A stretch of DNA of 64,000 nucleotides from CAZGRP01 sp964527995 (GTDB lineage Bacteria > Zhuqueibacterota > Zhuqueibacteria > Oceanimicrobiales > CAZGRP01). A program made the position numbers and the translations under genes. How positions within the stretch are numbered: position 1 is the first letter of the stretch; every line of letters begins with the position of its first letter. The notes beneath the pieces were generated by a model. It did no database searches. It worked only from the letters and a program-made list of their open reading frames with translations, and was not told the DNA's origin. The stretch lies in assembly GCA_964527995.1 (NCBI GenBank), contig CAZGRP010000010.1:26998-90997 (forward strand). Direction: 5' to 3'. This document shows positions 18,463-28,222 of the stretch, piece after piece.

Positions 18463-19884
18463 TCAATGAATCCGGCGAGCCCAGTTCTTCCAGTCTGGAT
18501 TCTGCACCTCGCCCAGGGCATCGCTGTGGACTAAAGTGTATTCCTTGTGCCCTTCCTGATCCACGAAAACGAACTCCACGCCTCCCTGGACGGCATTGTA
18601 GTGCCAGATCTCGTAGGGCATCATGTCTTCGGAACTCGGGAAGTAGTCGACATCGTCGGGGGGGCCGTAGAGGACGTAAACGCGACCGCGATCGGTGCGC
18701 CACCCCTCCCGGCTGAAGCTGCGGAACTTGGCGTTGGCATACTCGATTCGCTTGAAATACTCCTGGCGCATTTCGTTGATCGGCGTGTCGGGGTTGGGAT
18801 CGCGCGATTTCCAGAAGGAATAGAGAAAATTCCGCTTCGCTTCGGCGCCCTTCAGTTTTGCCCAGAACTTCTTCTCGTTGTCGCGCACGATGTACTGGAT
18901 CTTGTCGAACTCCTGGTCCAGCTCGGGCTCGGACATGCCAGCGAACACACTCGAAGCAACCTCCTCGTCCACGGCACGCTTTGCCTGCTCGCGATCGACG
19001 TCAGGATTGTAGACATAGAATTTCTTGGAGGCTTGCCCGACCGGCTGGTCGCCGCCGCCGAGAATGGCAACGTTCAGGAAGTACACGCCCGTAGGCAAGG
19101 ACGAGACGTTGACCGTGCCAACCTCGACACTCGAAGGTACGACTCGCTTGGTCCTCACCCGAGGCTTGATCGATTCCACCGGATTTCCGTCGGCATCGGT
19201 CACTGAGCACCGCGTCTGGTAGGTATCTCCGGCGATACCCTGCTGCAGATGATAGGCCTCGACGTAGTAGTACACGATCGGCAGTTCGGCACCGAAAACG
19301 CAGCCAGGGTTGGGAATTACCTCGAGGGTGTTCTTGTAAAAACTGCTGCGCTGCTTCGAGCCCGACGATCTGGCGATGGAGGTGGCCAGTTCGAGCTGGC
19401 TGAGGGCCATCTTTCCAGCAGGTGAGGGTTTGACGCTGAAGTCGATGATGGCGCTATCGGCGTTCGCCGGGTTGTTGGCATCGCGTGCAAACAGCTTCAG
19501 GACGTATTCTCCCGGCGCAACCGGGTAGCGTAAGACGTCGACCATGTTGCGCACGCCGATCTCGGATGTGTCCTGCACCATCGACTCCATTTTCCACATA
19601 TCGGCTGCCCAGAGCGAATCGCCGCGCCACAGATTCAACCGCACCAGAGCAGCCGCTGCCAGGGTGCTGTCGGAACCGGGGCGGTACGTCAGGCCTACCT
19701 GATGGATGGCGTAATATACTTCAACATAGGCCTTGTCCTGCTGATTCCAAAAAACCGCATAATCGGCCTCGATTGCCAGACGAGGCGAACCTGGGTTGTC
19801 GTCCGCTCCCTGCACGGGCAATGCCGCGTATCCACCTGCCCAGGACAGCACCGCCAACGCTGCGACAAAACAGACAGATCGCAT
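18463..19884 (-). CDS. GWxTD domain-containing protein, operon A
   Basis: About 473 aa with a signal peptide (ending LPVQGA). The C-terminal domain carries the defining motif GWRTDRGRVYVLYGPPDD at about residue 394, preceded by FWKSRDPNPDTPINE and followed by YEIWHYNAVQGGVEFVFVD. The N-terminal 290 residues look like a beta-rich bacterial domain with no name I can give. GWxTD proteins are widespread in Acidobacteria and FCB phyla and have no assigned biochemical role known to me. ATG 19884 and TTG 19890 both fit the AGGAGGAG ribosome-binding site. It lies just past the terminator that follows the PorV-like gene. Confidence 0.88.
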   Translation of the reverse strand: MRSVCFVAALAVLSWAGGYAALPVQGADDNPGSPRLAIEADYAVFWNQQDKAYVEVYYAIHQVGLTYRPGSDSTLAAAALVRLNLWRGDSLWAADMWKMESMVQDTSEIGVRNMVDVLRYPVAPGEYVLKLFARDANNPANADSAIIDFSVKPSPAGKMALSQLELATSIARSSGSKQRSSFYKNTLEVIPNPGCVFGAELPIVYYYVEAYHLQQGIAGDTYQTRCSVTDADGNPVESIKPRVRTKRVVPSSVEVGTVNVSSLPTGVYFLNVAILGGGDQPVGQASKKFYVYNPDVDREQAKRAVDEEVASSVFAGMSEPELDQEFDKIQYIVRDNEKKFWAKLKGAEAKRNFLYSFWKSRDPNPDTPINEMRQEYFKRIEYANAKFRSFSREGWRTDRGRVYVLYGPPDDVDYFPSSEDMMPYEIWHYNAVQGGVEFVFVDQEGHKEYTLVHSDALGEVQNPDWKNWARRIH

Positions 19885-20024
19885 TACCAATGTCTCCTCC
19901 TTTCAACTTATCGCCTTGCTGACGCCCCTGTGGAGATGCAAGCTGCACCCTCTTTAACGACTCAAGTGGGGCGCAGGCTCCCTGGGCCGGGATCACAAGC
20001 TCGGTGCTGTTGCTCCGACATATT

Positions 20025-20058
20025 AAAAAAAGGGTTGGCCGCAATCGACCAACCCTTT
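20025..20058 (-). terminator. rho-independent terminator after the operon A PorV-like gene
   Basis: On the minus strand GGGTTGGTC and GGCCAACCC pair around a short loop and are followed by seven T. It starts about 20 nt after the PorV-like stop. Operon B has an equivalent at 35415-35446. Confidence 0.9.
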
Positions 20059-20078
20059 GTCCCACCATACGGATCGTA

Positions 20079-21140
20079 CTAGAAGCCGACTTTTAAGGAG
20101 ATCCACTGGTTGTTATCGAAGAACTCAGTGGTGCGGTAGGCATAATCTACCATGAGGTTGACATTGCCACTGAGGTTGTACTTGAAGCCGGCACCGAACG
20201 ACGGCCCAAACAGATAGGTCTGGTTGCTCGACTCGAACGAGTTGTTCTCCGAATCGAAGCCAACCGTGTAGGCGCCGCGCAGGAAGATTATGTTGTTCAG
20301 CGAGTACTCCAGCCCTGCCGTATACCGATCCAGCCCGAAGTTGTCGTTTAGGAAGTTTCCATGAAACGACAGGCTGTTCGACTCGCTAACGCTCCAGTCG
20401 TACGATATGCCGAGCTCCAGCGTCGTCGGCATTTCGAACGGCGAAACCGGAATCTCGAGCGGGCGAACTCGGCTGTCACCCCGTTGCTCCGGAATCCTCG
20501 TCCGAACCTCCAGGTCTGAGCCGCTGAACTTCATGTTGGGACCGAAGTTCTTGAGCGCCACACCAAGCTTCAGACCGCCGATGCCGGTCGAGTACTGCAG
20601 ACCGAAATCGAAGGCGACGCCGACAGCCGTCTCACGAGTGATCTGCTCGGAGATCAGCTTCGCCGTCGTCCCGAAGAGGATTCGGTCGGTCATCGCCTTG
20701 GAATAGGTGAGGCCGAGAGTGAGAAAGGTCGGCGCGAAGGTGTCGCCCGTACCGTCCGGGGCGATCTCGGTGGTCACCGGGATCTCGCCGAAATCCAGGG
20801 TTTTCAGGCTGAACCCGATCCAGCCCACGCCGCCGAACTGCGCCGCGACGGCAGCATAATCGACATTGATACCAGCGATATACTCCATGTGGGAAACCAA
20901 CACCTCTGCACCCTGGCTCGACCCGGCAACACCTGCGGGGTTCCAATAGATGGCCTCAACGCCTGTGATGCTCGAGGTCACGGCGCCACCGAGGGCGGTG
21001 CCCACCGAGCCAGTTGGAATCAGCAACTCCTGTGCGCCTGCCGTACCCCGGCGCTTCGGATTGCCAGCATCTGCTGTGGCAGCCATGACCAACAGGCCGA
21101 AGACGACCAACAGGCAGACAGGGAATCTATGACGTGTCAT
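20079..21140 (-). CDS. PorV/PorQ-like outer membrane protein, operon A
   Basis: 353-aa outer membrane barrel of the PorV/PorQ group, whose best-known member helps move T9SS cargo to the cell-surface attachment complex. After a signal peptide (ending TADA) the conserved start RGTAGAQELLIPTGSVGTALGG leads to EAIYWNPAG, the family hallmark, then alternating strands ending in DYAYRTTEFFDNNQWISLKVGF with a C-terminal Phe as in barrel proteins. It follows a gene for a protein with a T9SS-style sorting domain, which fits the role. Its closest relative here is at 35477. Confidence 0.9.
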   Translation of the reverse strand: MTRHRFPVCLLVVFGLLVMAATADAGNPKRRGTAGAQELLIPTGSVGTALGGAVTSSITGVEAIYWNPAGVAGSSQGAEVLVSHMEYIAGINVDYAAVAAQFGGVGWIGFSLKTLDFGEIPVTTEIAPDGTGDTFAPTFLTLGLTYSKAMTDRILFGTTAKLISEQITRETAVGVAFDFGLQYSTGIGGLKLGVALKNFGPNMKFSGSDLEVRTRIPEQRGDSRVRPLEIPVSPFEMPTTLELGISYDWSVSESNSLSFHGNFLNDNFGLDRYTAGLEYSLNNIIFLRGAYTVGFDSENNSFESSNQTYLFGPSFGAGFKYNLSGNVNLMVDYAYRTTEFFDNNQWISLKVGF

Positions 21141-21212
21141 TTCTTAACCTCCTTCAATCTCCGTCAGGATGTCCAACCCAATGGCTTCTTGATTGCGACG
21201 ATGCACATCGCG

Positions 21213-21238
21213 GGGGACCCGGTTCGCTACCGGGCCCC
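21213..21238 (-). other. intercistronic hairpin upstream of the operon A PorV-like gene
   Basis: GGGGCCCGGT pairs with ACCGGGTCCCC (one bulged base) around a short loop on the transcribed strand. It sits between the secreted-protein and PorV-like genes without a T-run. It may set mRNA stability. Confidence 0.5.
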
Positions 21239-21257
21239 TGCGTGCGGATCGAATCCA

Positions 21258-24200
21258 TTACAGCACGTCCAACCGCTCTTCAGGCATGAACACGGCCATC
21301 TTCAGCACGCGCTGGCCGAGTTGTGCCCCCAGATCGATGTGGACGATATAAATGCCACTGGCGATGGGGATGCCGCTGTCGTTTCGGAGGTCCCACTGCT
21401 GGAACTGACCTCCCTGATGGTCGATGCGCTTGACCAGGTCGCCGGCAAGCGTGAAGATACGGATCGTCGCTGTCTCGGGAAGATGCGTGAAGGTGACGAA
21501 GCGCCGCAGCGGGTCGGTCTCCTCCACGTTCCGGGCATAGTAGGGGTTGGGGAAGACGTTGATCTTCTCGACATCCTGCCGTGCCAGGTCTGTGCTTTGC
21601 ACCACTGCCGGAGCAGACACCTCAAAGACGTCGGCAGAAGTGTTCACGCGGTTCGGCTCCAAAGTGAACACTGCGCCAGGATCCTGAAAGAGAGCCCGTG
21701 AGCCGCGCTGCCTGAGCCAGAGGACGTACTGAACCGGGAAGCTGGAATGGTCGGCGCCGTTCTCCATGAAATCGCGACCACCCTTGTTTGGATCATAGAT
21801 CGTGCCTGTAGGATCGTAGTCGTCATCCATGACCCAAATGTAGTTCCAACGGTGGTCGATCCCTTCCGCCTGGTAGTGCACGTTCCAGAGACCGTTGCCG
21901 TCGCGATCGCGAACGATGACGGCCAGTTGCCTCGGAGGATCGGAATCGACGTCCCAGGCAGAGAACGGGATATCAAAGAAGCCTTCGTAGTTGCCAGGCC
22001 CCCAGGTGAAGTACATGAAGGCCTTCGAGCTGTTCGGGTGTGAAGTATCCACCGTGTAGGGCTCGCCAGGCTGGACCGTCCCCTCCAGAATCGCGCCCCA
22101 GCGAATCTCCACCTTCTTGAAGTCGCCGGGCGCAAGGCTCGAACCGGTGAAGTTGGGTCCAAGGAAGACGCCGCCAAAAAAGATGTCACCGCCACCATTG
22201 ACTCCGCTGAACCAGCGATCGCCCGTTCCGGTGCCCGGCGTGTAGTCCCAGTCTTTGGCGGCAAGCGGTGGACCCAGCACCTTGACCATCAGGCCGTCCG
22301 CGATGGGATACTCGTTGTCGCCAGACTGGTTGGTTTGGTCGGAGAGCACTGTCTTATTGGCGGTCACATCGACGAGATTCCAGGTGATCTCCTGCCCTTC
22401 GGTGAAGGTCACCTGGTAAGTGTGCCCGGTGGTAGACGACGGGTCGATCACGATCGGAATCACCGAACCATCGCTCCGTCCGGAAAGACGCGTGACGGCC
22501 AAGGTGTCCATGAAGGTGGCCGTGTACCTGGTGCCGAGTGGCGGAGACTGGGGAGTCACTTCCAGGATCTTCATCGGGCTTTCCAGTACTTTCGGAACGC
22601 CGATTTCCGAGTTGCCATCCGGGTTCACCGCGAAAGCCGTCACAGCGAACCAGTACTTGCGCCCGTTGATCAGCGGAGAACGGCCGCGCGTCTCGTCCAC
22701 ATCGGTGGAAAAGAATCGCTGAATCCCATTGTTGGTGATGGGTTGCACCACCTTATTGACGGCGCCCTCATCCGTGAAGACAACGTCGCGAACCGGTTCG
22801 AAGATGTTGTCGACGACATCGTAGGTGGCGATCAGCGTCGCCGGCGTGTTGGGGGAGACCTGAGGCCCGGAGACCTGATAGACGTTGTAGCCCTGGAACT
22901 TCTGCCTGCCGATCAGATCCGGCACGTCGTAGGCTTCGGCTGAGTCGTCCCATTCCAGAACGATGCGTCCGTCCAACTCACGCACCGTCACCTTCGGCGT
23001 CGGCGGCGTGGGTGGAAGGGCGAAGTTCCGGTCGTAGGCCGCCTGCGCTGCCTGGTCAAGCTGACGAAGCTTGACGATACTCTGCAGGTTGTTGCTTCCC
23101 TGAGCGCAGATCATGCCGCCAACGACTTCCTGCGTATCTCCAGGTGCCATGGTGAAGGGGCCTGTGGTCATCAGGAAGCGGCGGTCGCCCGACGAGTGGG
23201 TCATCGGGTCAATCCAGCCTTCTCCGGTCACCGGGTCACCAGGATGGACGAACTTGGTGATCTGGCCCGTGGTTGGATCGACGTACGGCTCGCCGGCGCG
23301 GTTCAGACCTTTCATGTAGTTGAGGGCTTGAACCGCGTCTTCGGGATCACCCCAGTCGTTCCCGCCGCCGTTGATGTACTTGGCGAAGGCCGAAATCTGC
23401 AGATTCTTCCAATCCGGAACCTTCTTGAAGTTGAAGATCGCCGTATCGCCAGGAGACGGTACGATCGGTCNNNNNNNNNNNNNNNNNNNNNNNNNNNNNN
23501 NNNNNNNNNNNNNNNNNNNNNNNNNNNNNNNNNNNNNNNNNNNNNNNNNNNNNNNNNNNNNNNNNNNNNNGGAACCTTCTTGAAGTTGAAGATCGCCGTA
23601 TCGCCAGGAGACGGTACGATCGGTCCCTGGAAGAAGTCGTATCCCAGGGCAGGTGCGCGAGGCCCATAGACAGCATCGGCACCGTCGTTCCAGGTATAGC
23701 CCAGACTTAGGGTTGTATCCACGCCGACAAAGTCGTCGCCCGCGTCTCCAACGTCGGCGTCATCCCAGAACGAGGCGTACGTCGAATCGATGGTGTTGCC
23801 ACCCTTGTTGATGATGGTGAACTTCATGAAGATCATGTCGCCGAAACCATCGGTGCGGTTGAAGCCCCAGAGGTACATCTGCACCTCAACACCGAGAGGC
23901 TTGGTGGACCACAGGTTGGCGTGCGCCGCCTCATCGAAGTCGTTGAACACAGACCAAAGAGCGGCATCGCCCAGGATCAACGGATTGCCATCCGCGTCGA
24001 CCGGTGCACCATCCTGTACTGGCCAGTTCAAATAGTCCTCGCCGGGCACCGTGTTCGGATCGTTATCCAGTGCGGCCTCTCGGTCGCTGCGGGTGATGAT
24101 GTAGATGCGGAAACGATCAAGGTTCGGGTCCTGCGGCACTCCATTCACCACGGTTCCTGGGGTGTACTCCACCGAGTACTCGGCGGCGGCCGAACGCAGG

Positions 24201-24505
24201 TCTCCGTTCACCTGGCCGATGAGCCACAGGCCCGAGGCAAAGTTGATGGTGTTGCCCGAACCCGCGGGCCACTCCATACCGGCGTCACCTGTACGGAACC
24301 AGCTCACAAACTGACCGCGGTTGATCACGTCGGTCCTGACCCGGTTCGGGATGAAAGCGCGAAGCTCAAAAATGCTCGGCTTCAAGAGCGAGGTTGAGCC
24401 TGGCCTTCCCGACGTACCCTCGGGTACCCCGGCCACGACGACCAGCGCCGCGACGAGGCTGAAAAGGAGGGCCAACGTCAAGGCCGGAAGGTATTTTCGT
24501 GTCAT
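21258..24505 (-). CDS. large secreted protein with T9SS-style sorting domain, operon A (split by assembly gap)
   Basis: Appears as two frames, 21258-23315 and upstream of the gap to 24505, because a 100-N gap and an unmerged 55-bp contig overlap lie inside. Removing 155 bp (N plus one copy) restores one frame of about 1030 aa running from MTRKYLPALTLALLF (ATG 24505 after AGGAGGAAT) through NFKKVPDWKNLQISAFAKY to the C-terminus. The protein has a signal peptide, an N-terminal region with LGVEVQMYLWGF and FIIINKGG-type segments shared with the protein at 36591, the phrase GPFTMAPGDTQEVV, a fibronectin-like middle, and a C-terminal sorting domain (VFPNPYYARNVEETDP ... GIPIASGIYIVHID) ending LDVL. 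Probable cargo of the adjacent PorV-like protein. Function unknown. Confidence 0.85.
23416..23625. other. assembly artefact: 100-N gap flanked by a 55-bp duplicated contig end
   Basis: N occupies 23471-23570. The 55 bases at 23416-23470 recur exactly at 23571-23625. This is the signature of two overlapping contigs joined by a scaffolder without merging. Collapsing 155 bp rejoins the reading frame of the secreted-protein gene, so there is no true frameshift or missing sequence. Confidence 0.95.
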
Positions 24506-24564
24506 CCTATTCCTCCTAACCAATCTCCCGTCATGAATTCTATTCAGGCAGTGTAGCTTGGGGG

Positions 24565-24600
24565 CAGAGGTGGACTTGCTGAAGCGCAAGCCCGCCCCTG
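24565..24600 (-). other. intercistronic RNA hairpin between receptor and secreted-protein genes, operon A
   Basis: CAGGGGCGGGCTTGC pairs with GCAAGTCCACCTCTG around a 6-nt loop: 15 positions with one mismatch. Two pairs are G-U in the minus-strand transcript but would be A-C in the other strand, so the fold suits RNA from the coding direction. It lies in the same junction as the perfect hairpin of operon B (40055-40086). No T-run follows. Confidence 0.6.
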
Positions 24601-24625
24601 CTGTCCCGGCTCAACTAGCCTCCGA

Positions 24626-27600
24626 TTAGAGCGAGAAACGCAGGCCGAAGCGATACTGCCGAGGCGCACCCCAACGGCCAGGGTTCTGGATTCTCGGCAA
24701 GTAGAAGTTGGCTGCGATCGGGTTGTTTTTCATCCAGGTGCGACCCTCAGGTGTCGCCAGCCAGCCGTCGTTCGCAGGATCACCGCTGGTCGTGAACACG
24801 GCCTGCACGTTCCTGGCATTCAGCAGGTTGATCACCCAGAGATAAGCGTCGAACTCGACGCCGCCAACCTTGAAACGCTTGTCGAGACGGGCATCGAGGT
24901 TATAGGTCCACGGCATGTGAGCCGAGTTGATCGGCGCCCCCGGACGGTTCACCGAGCTCGGCCCCGTGGCGAAGATCGCTGACACGATTGGAGGACGACG
25001 CGGCGTGTACGGCAGACCGCTGCCGAAGGTGAACAGCAGGTTCAGACCAACGCTCCCCAACGGATGACCGTTCATAAACAGCGGTCCGTCGTCCGGACGC
25101 GTACGAACGTCGACGTTCACCGTGCCCGTATGCCGCTGGTCGAAGTCGGTAGGCGACACGAACGTGATCGTGTTGCCGCCCAGCCAGGCGATGTTGGCGC
25201 CTGTGGTGGCGTTCGAACCGGTGGCGCCGGCATACTGCAGGGTGTAGGACGCCCGCGCCGCCACACGCTCGGTCCGCCGCAGGTCAAAGCTGAAGGAGAG
25301 GCCTTTGACTGTACCGTAGTCGCCGTTGGCGTAGTGCGTGTACTGGCCGTGAGCGGCTCCTTCTGCCGGAAAGACCTGCTGTAGCTGAATCAGGTCACGC
25401 AGCTCTTTGTAGTACGCGGTGATGTTGAAGGCCATGTTGTCGCCGATCTGCTGCCGGAAACCAAGCTCATACTGCGTGGTCTTGACTGGCTTCAGATTCG
25501 GGTTCCCAGCGATGGTGAAGTTACCGGCCTGCAACTGGTTGGCAAACACCACCAGACTGGTGAACAGTCGGTTCAGTTCAGGATGCTGCGTGAACTTCCC
25601 GTACTGCGCGTGGAATACGGTCCTGTCCGTCACCGGGAAGGACAGTCCCAACCGCGGGTTGATGTTGGTGAAGGTTTTGGGCGGCACCAACTGCGACGGA
25701 TCGACCAGGCCGCCGGAGAACTTGATGTTGGTCGGGTCCTTGAAGCGCTCAGTATTCGAATCAAAGTAATCGAGACGAAGACCGATGTTCAGCACCAGAT
25801 CGCGATACTCGAGCTTGTCCTGGATGTAGGCCCCGAGCACGACCGGATGCTTGGCTCCGGAAGGCGTGCCGTCCAGATTCTTGCGGCCATCCAGGGTATA
25901 GCCAATGTTGTTCGCGTAGGAGGCACGGAACACCAGGTCGTTGATCTGCCCAAAGCTGGCGATGTTCGAGGCCAGACGTGTGGTCTGGATGCTGTAGTTG
26001 CGGATGGTGTTGTAGCGCCACTCCAGCCCGGCCTTCAGCTCGTGGATGCGGCCAGCCTGATGCGTGATGTCGAACTTCAAGCCGACATAGGTGGTGCGGT
26101 TCCTGGCAAATGAGCTGAAGATGTCGCCAGGAGCAGCGAAACGGACGAACTCGTCCACCGGAGCCGGGTCCTGGCCGTTGCTACGCAGCCATGGGTTGAA
26201 TTTGCCGTCACTGCCCAGCGTGCCATCGGCCTTGACGATGTCGTCTTTGTCTTCAGCGTTGAAGATATCACTAAACCAGAAGGGATCGCCAGTTTCGGTC
26301 TTGTTACGAAACCAGCTCGCTGTAGCAGTATAGAACGTGCTCGCACCCAGGGTGTGCGTCGCCTTGATGTAGTACGAGTCGGTCCAGGACTTGGTGCGGG
26401 AGTCTCGCAGCCCGTTCAGGAGCGAGAAGAAATGGTTGTAGTTACGGTTATCAAAGCGGGATGAGTTACCACCGATCTTGAACTTCAGTGTCTGGAAGTC
26501 AAGGGTGATGTTGCCGTTCCAGTGCCACTGCGCCGAAGCCGCATTCGGTTTCGGCCCGTTCAGCATCTTGAACTGGGCCACGACCGTGTCTCCCGCGGCA
26601 GCCCCATAGCCGAGCGCCTGCGGGAACCGAAAGAGCAGGCTGTCCAGGTTCACCACCTGGATGTGTCCGGCACCGAACAGCGTCTGACCGGGTTGTAGTA
26701 TGGCGGGCGCCGGATAGACGACGTCGTTCGTGCCCGCTTTCACAAAAGCCGGGAAGGGCGCAATCGTCGGGTTGCTGTCACGCAAGAAACGACGCTCACC
26801 GGCAATGTAGAACCTCACTTTCTCACCAAGCGACGGCACCGGCCCGCTCAAGGCAAGGTTGTAGAGGTTGTAGCCGTAGCTGTAAGCACCCAGAATCGAG
26901 TCGCGCTCCTTGAGGTACTCGTCGGTGATCCATTCGCCCGTGAGCGAATACTTGCTGCCGCCGGTCTTGGTGGTGGTGTTGATGACGCCAGAATTGGCGA
27001 AGCCATACTCGGCGTTGTAACCGCCGGCCTGGTAGGAAACCTCCTCGATAGAGTTGTGGATGATGTCTCCAGCACGACCCAGCGTATACGGATTGTTCTG
27101 GTAGACGCCGTCCACGTAGTAGGCCACCTCTTCCCGACGACCGCCGCGGATGTAGAGGGTGCCACCTCGGCGGACAACGCCGGCCTCAAGGGCAACGACA
27201 TTGGCATAGCCGCGGACCGGAATGTCCTCAAGGTCCTTCGCAGTGCGAATGTGCACCTCGTTGGTGGCATTCTTGTTGACCAGCGGACGCTCGGCCACGA
27301 TCTCAACCGACCCCACCTCGATCGCCTCGCTCGGGAGGTCGAAATTTACCTCCGTGGTGAGGTCAATGTTGACGACCACGTTGCTCATCGTGACATCCCG
27401 GTAGCCAATGAAACTGGCTTTCACAGAATAGGTGCCCGGCGGCACGTTCAGGATCACGTACTCGCCGTTTACGTTGGCCGCGGCACCCAATGTCGTCCCT
27501 ACTACGATGACGTTGGCTCCGGGTAGCGGATCGCCGGTCTCCTTATCCCTCACTACACCGGCAATCTTCCCGGTTGTGCCAGCGTACAAGGCCGCCGGGA

Positions 27601-27640
27601 CAAGAGCCAACAGTACCAGGACGAGAAATTTTTTCGCCAT
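24626..27640 (-). CDS. TonB-dependent receptor-like outer membrane protein, operon A lead gene
   Basis: About 1004 aa from ATG 27640, which follows GGAGGAGACA; a longer in-frame start lacks both a ribosome-binding site and a signal peptide. Signal peptide MAKKFLVLVLLALVPAALYA, carboxypeptidase-regulatory domain (TGDPLPGANVIVVGTTLG, about 25-110), plug with EIVAERPLVNKNATNEVHI, YIRGGRREEVAYYVDGVY and GGYNAEYGFANSGVINT, then a barrel of some 700 residues ending QYRFGLRFSL. It is close to the receptor at 40102. A sigma-54-type promoter lies 230 bp upstream. The ligand is unknown; partnership with the next gene's secreted protein is suggested by the repeated gene order. Confidence 0.92.
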   Translation of the reverse strand: MAKKFLVLVLLALVPAALYAGTTGKIAGVVRDKETGDPLPGANVIVVGTTLGAAANVNGEYVILNVPPGTYSVKASFIGYRDVTMSNVVVNIDLTTEVNFDLPSEAIEVGSVEIVAERPLVNKNATNEVHIRTAKDLEDIPVRGYANVVALEAGVVRRGGTLYIRGGRREEVAYYVDGVYQNNPYTLGRAGDIIHNSIEEVSYQAGGYNAEYGFANSGVINTTTKTGGSKYSLTGEWITDEYLKERDSILGAYSYGYNLYNLALSGPVPSLGEKVRFYIAGERRFLRDSNPTIAPFPAFVKAGTNDVVYPAPAILQPGQTLFGAGHIQVVNLDSLLFRFPQALGYGAAAGDTVVAQFKMLNGPKPNAASAQWHWNGNITLDFQTLKFKIGGNSSRFDNRNYNHFFSLLNGLRDSRTKSWTDSYYIKATHTLGASTFYTATASWFRNKTETGDPFWFSDIFNAEDKDDIVKADGTLGSDGKFNPWLRSNGQDPAPVDEFVRFAAPGDIFSSFARNRTTYVGLKFDITHQAGRIHELKAGLEWRYNTIRNYSIQTTRLASNIASFGQINDLVFRASYANNIGYTLDGRKNLDGTPSGAKHPVVLGAYIQDKLEYRDLVLNIGLRLDYFDSNTERFKDPTNIKFSGGLVDPSQLVPPKTFTNINPRLGLSFPVTDRTVFHAQYGKFTQHPELNRLFTSLVVFANQLQAGNFTIAGNPNLKPVKTTQYELGFRQQIGDNMAFNITAYYKELRDLIQLQQVFPAEGAAHGQYTHYANGDYGTVKGLSFSFDLRRTERVAARASYTLQYAGATGSNATTGANIAWLGGNTITFVSPTDFDQRHTGTVNVDVRTRPDDGPLFMNGHPLGSVGLNLLFTFGSGLPYTPRRPPIVSAIFATGPSSVNRPGAPINSAHMPWTYNLDARLDKRFKVGGVEFDAYLWVINLLNARNVQAVFTTSGDPANDGWLATPEGRTWMKNNPIAANFYLPRIQNPGRWGAPRQYRFGLRFSL

Positions 27641-27871
27641 TGTCTCCTCCTTAACACAGTTCCTGAACTGTACATCACTTCGAGGCATGCATCGTTCGCT
27701 CGCGGGACACTTCTTCATGCATCCCCGCCGGCGCAAAACTCGCGACATCTCTGCCTGGGCAACACCTCCTCTCTTGGAAGATTCCTCTTATGGGCTGGTG
27801 CAGAAAAACTGAAGTCACAAATGGCGCAATTCCGTTGCCATGCTCAGCGGCCCTAGACCGGCGGCTCTATT

Positions 27872-27887
27872 CGCAAATGATATGCCA
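27872..27887 (-). promoter_or_regulatory. sigma-54-type promoter of operon A
   Basis: Minus strand TGGCATATCATTTGCG: the invariant GG and GC are exactly 10 nt apart and TGGCA and TTGC match consensus. Predicted start is near 27861. Confidence 0.65.
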
Positions 27888-28000
27888 ATGCCGGTCATTC
27901 CTGCGGGCAGATCGATCCGCCCTGCCATCAAGAATCAAGAAATCATTATGTTACCAGTCCGAAACAATAGCCTCGGAGGGAGAGCACTCCAGCAAGCGGT

Positions 28001-28016
28001 GTGCAAATTGTTGCAC
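28001..28016. promoter_or_regulatory. probable activator-binding palindrome upstream of operon A
   Basis: GTGCAAATTGTTGCAC is a perfect 6-4-6 inverted repeat centred about 135 bp upstream of the -12 element of the sigma-54-type promoter, a usual enhancer distance. It has the same form as the sites at 43594 and 43688. Confidence 0.65.
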
Positions 28017-28195
28017 AACTGAGGCGAGAATTTGCATATGCGACAAGGCCGGAAGGATCACGGACGGAATGACACTCTGGTCGGACGGGGATCAAAAAGG
28101 AAAGGACAGTAGATTGCTTTTCTCGGATGCTTTCGCGGCAGATTCCTTATTGGCAGCCCCCTTCTGATGGACCGTTGCAGCCACACCCTCCTTTA

Positions 28196-28220
28196 GCATT
28201 TTGCATTTTGCATTTTGCAT
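28196..28220. repeat. GCATTTT tandem repeat
   Basis: Three and a half copies of a 7-bp unit, GCATTTT, directly after the stop codon of the small lipoprotein gene. Such short A/T-rich repeats are common between genes in this type of genome and can vary in copy number. Confidence 0.8.
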
Positions 28221-28222
28221 TG

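Larger units (their letters stand above)
27641..28222. promoter_or_regulatory. operon A control region
   Basis: 582 bp between operon B's last gene and operon A. It holds a sigma-54-type promoter (27872-27887), a perfect 16-bp palindrome (28001-28016), a leader of about 220 nt, and a GCATTTT tandem repeat at the far end. No terminator hairpin for operon B and no small gene were recognised. Confidence 0.6.

Noticed and set aside
23312..23682. Apparent frameshift or pseudogene around the N-run
   Set aside because: Explained completely by the duplicated 55-bp contig end and 100 N.
27641..27748. N-terminal extension of the operon A receptor to 27748
   Set aside because: The internal ATG at 27640 has the strong ribosome-binding site and the signal peptide directly after it.
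28196..28220. GCATTTT repeat as a CRISPR array or origin iteron
   Set aside because: The unit is only 7 bp, without spacers, and no replication or cas gene is near.
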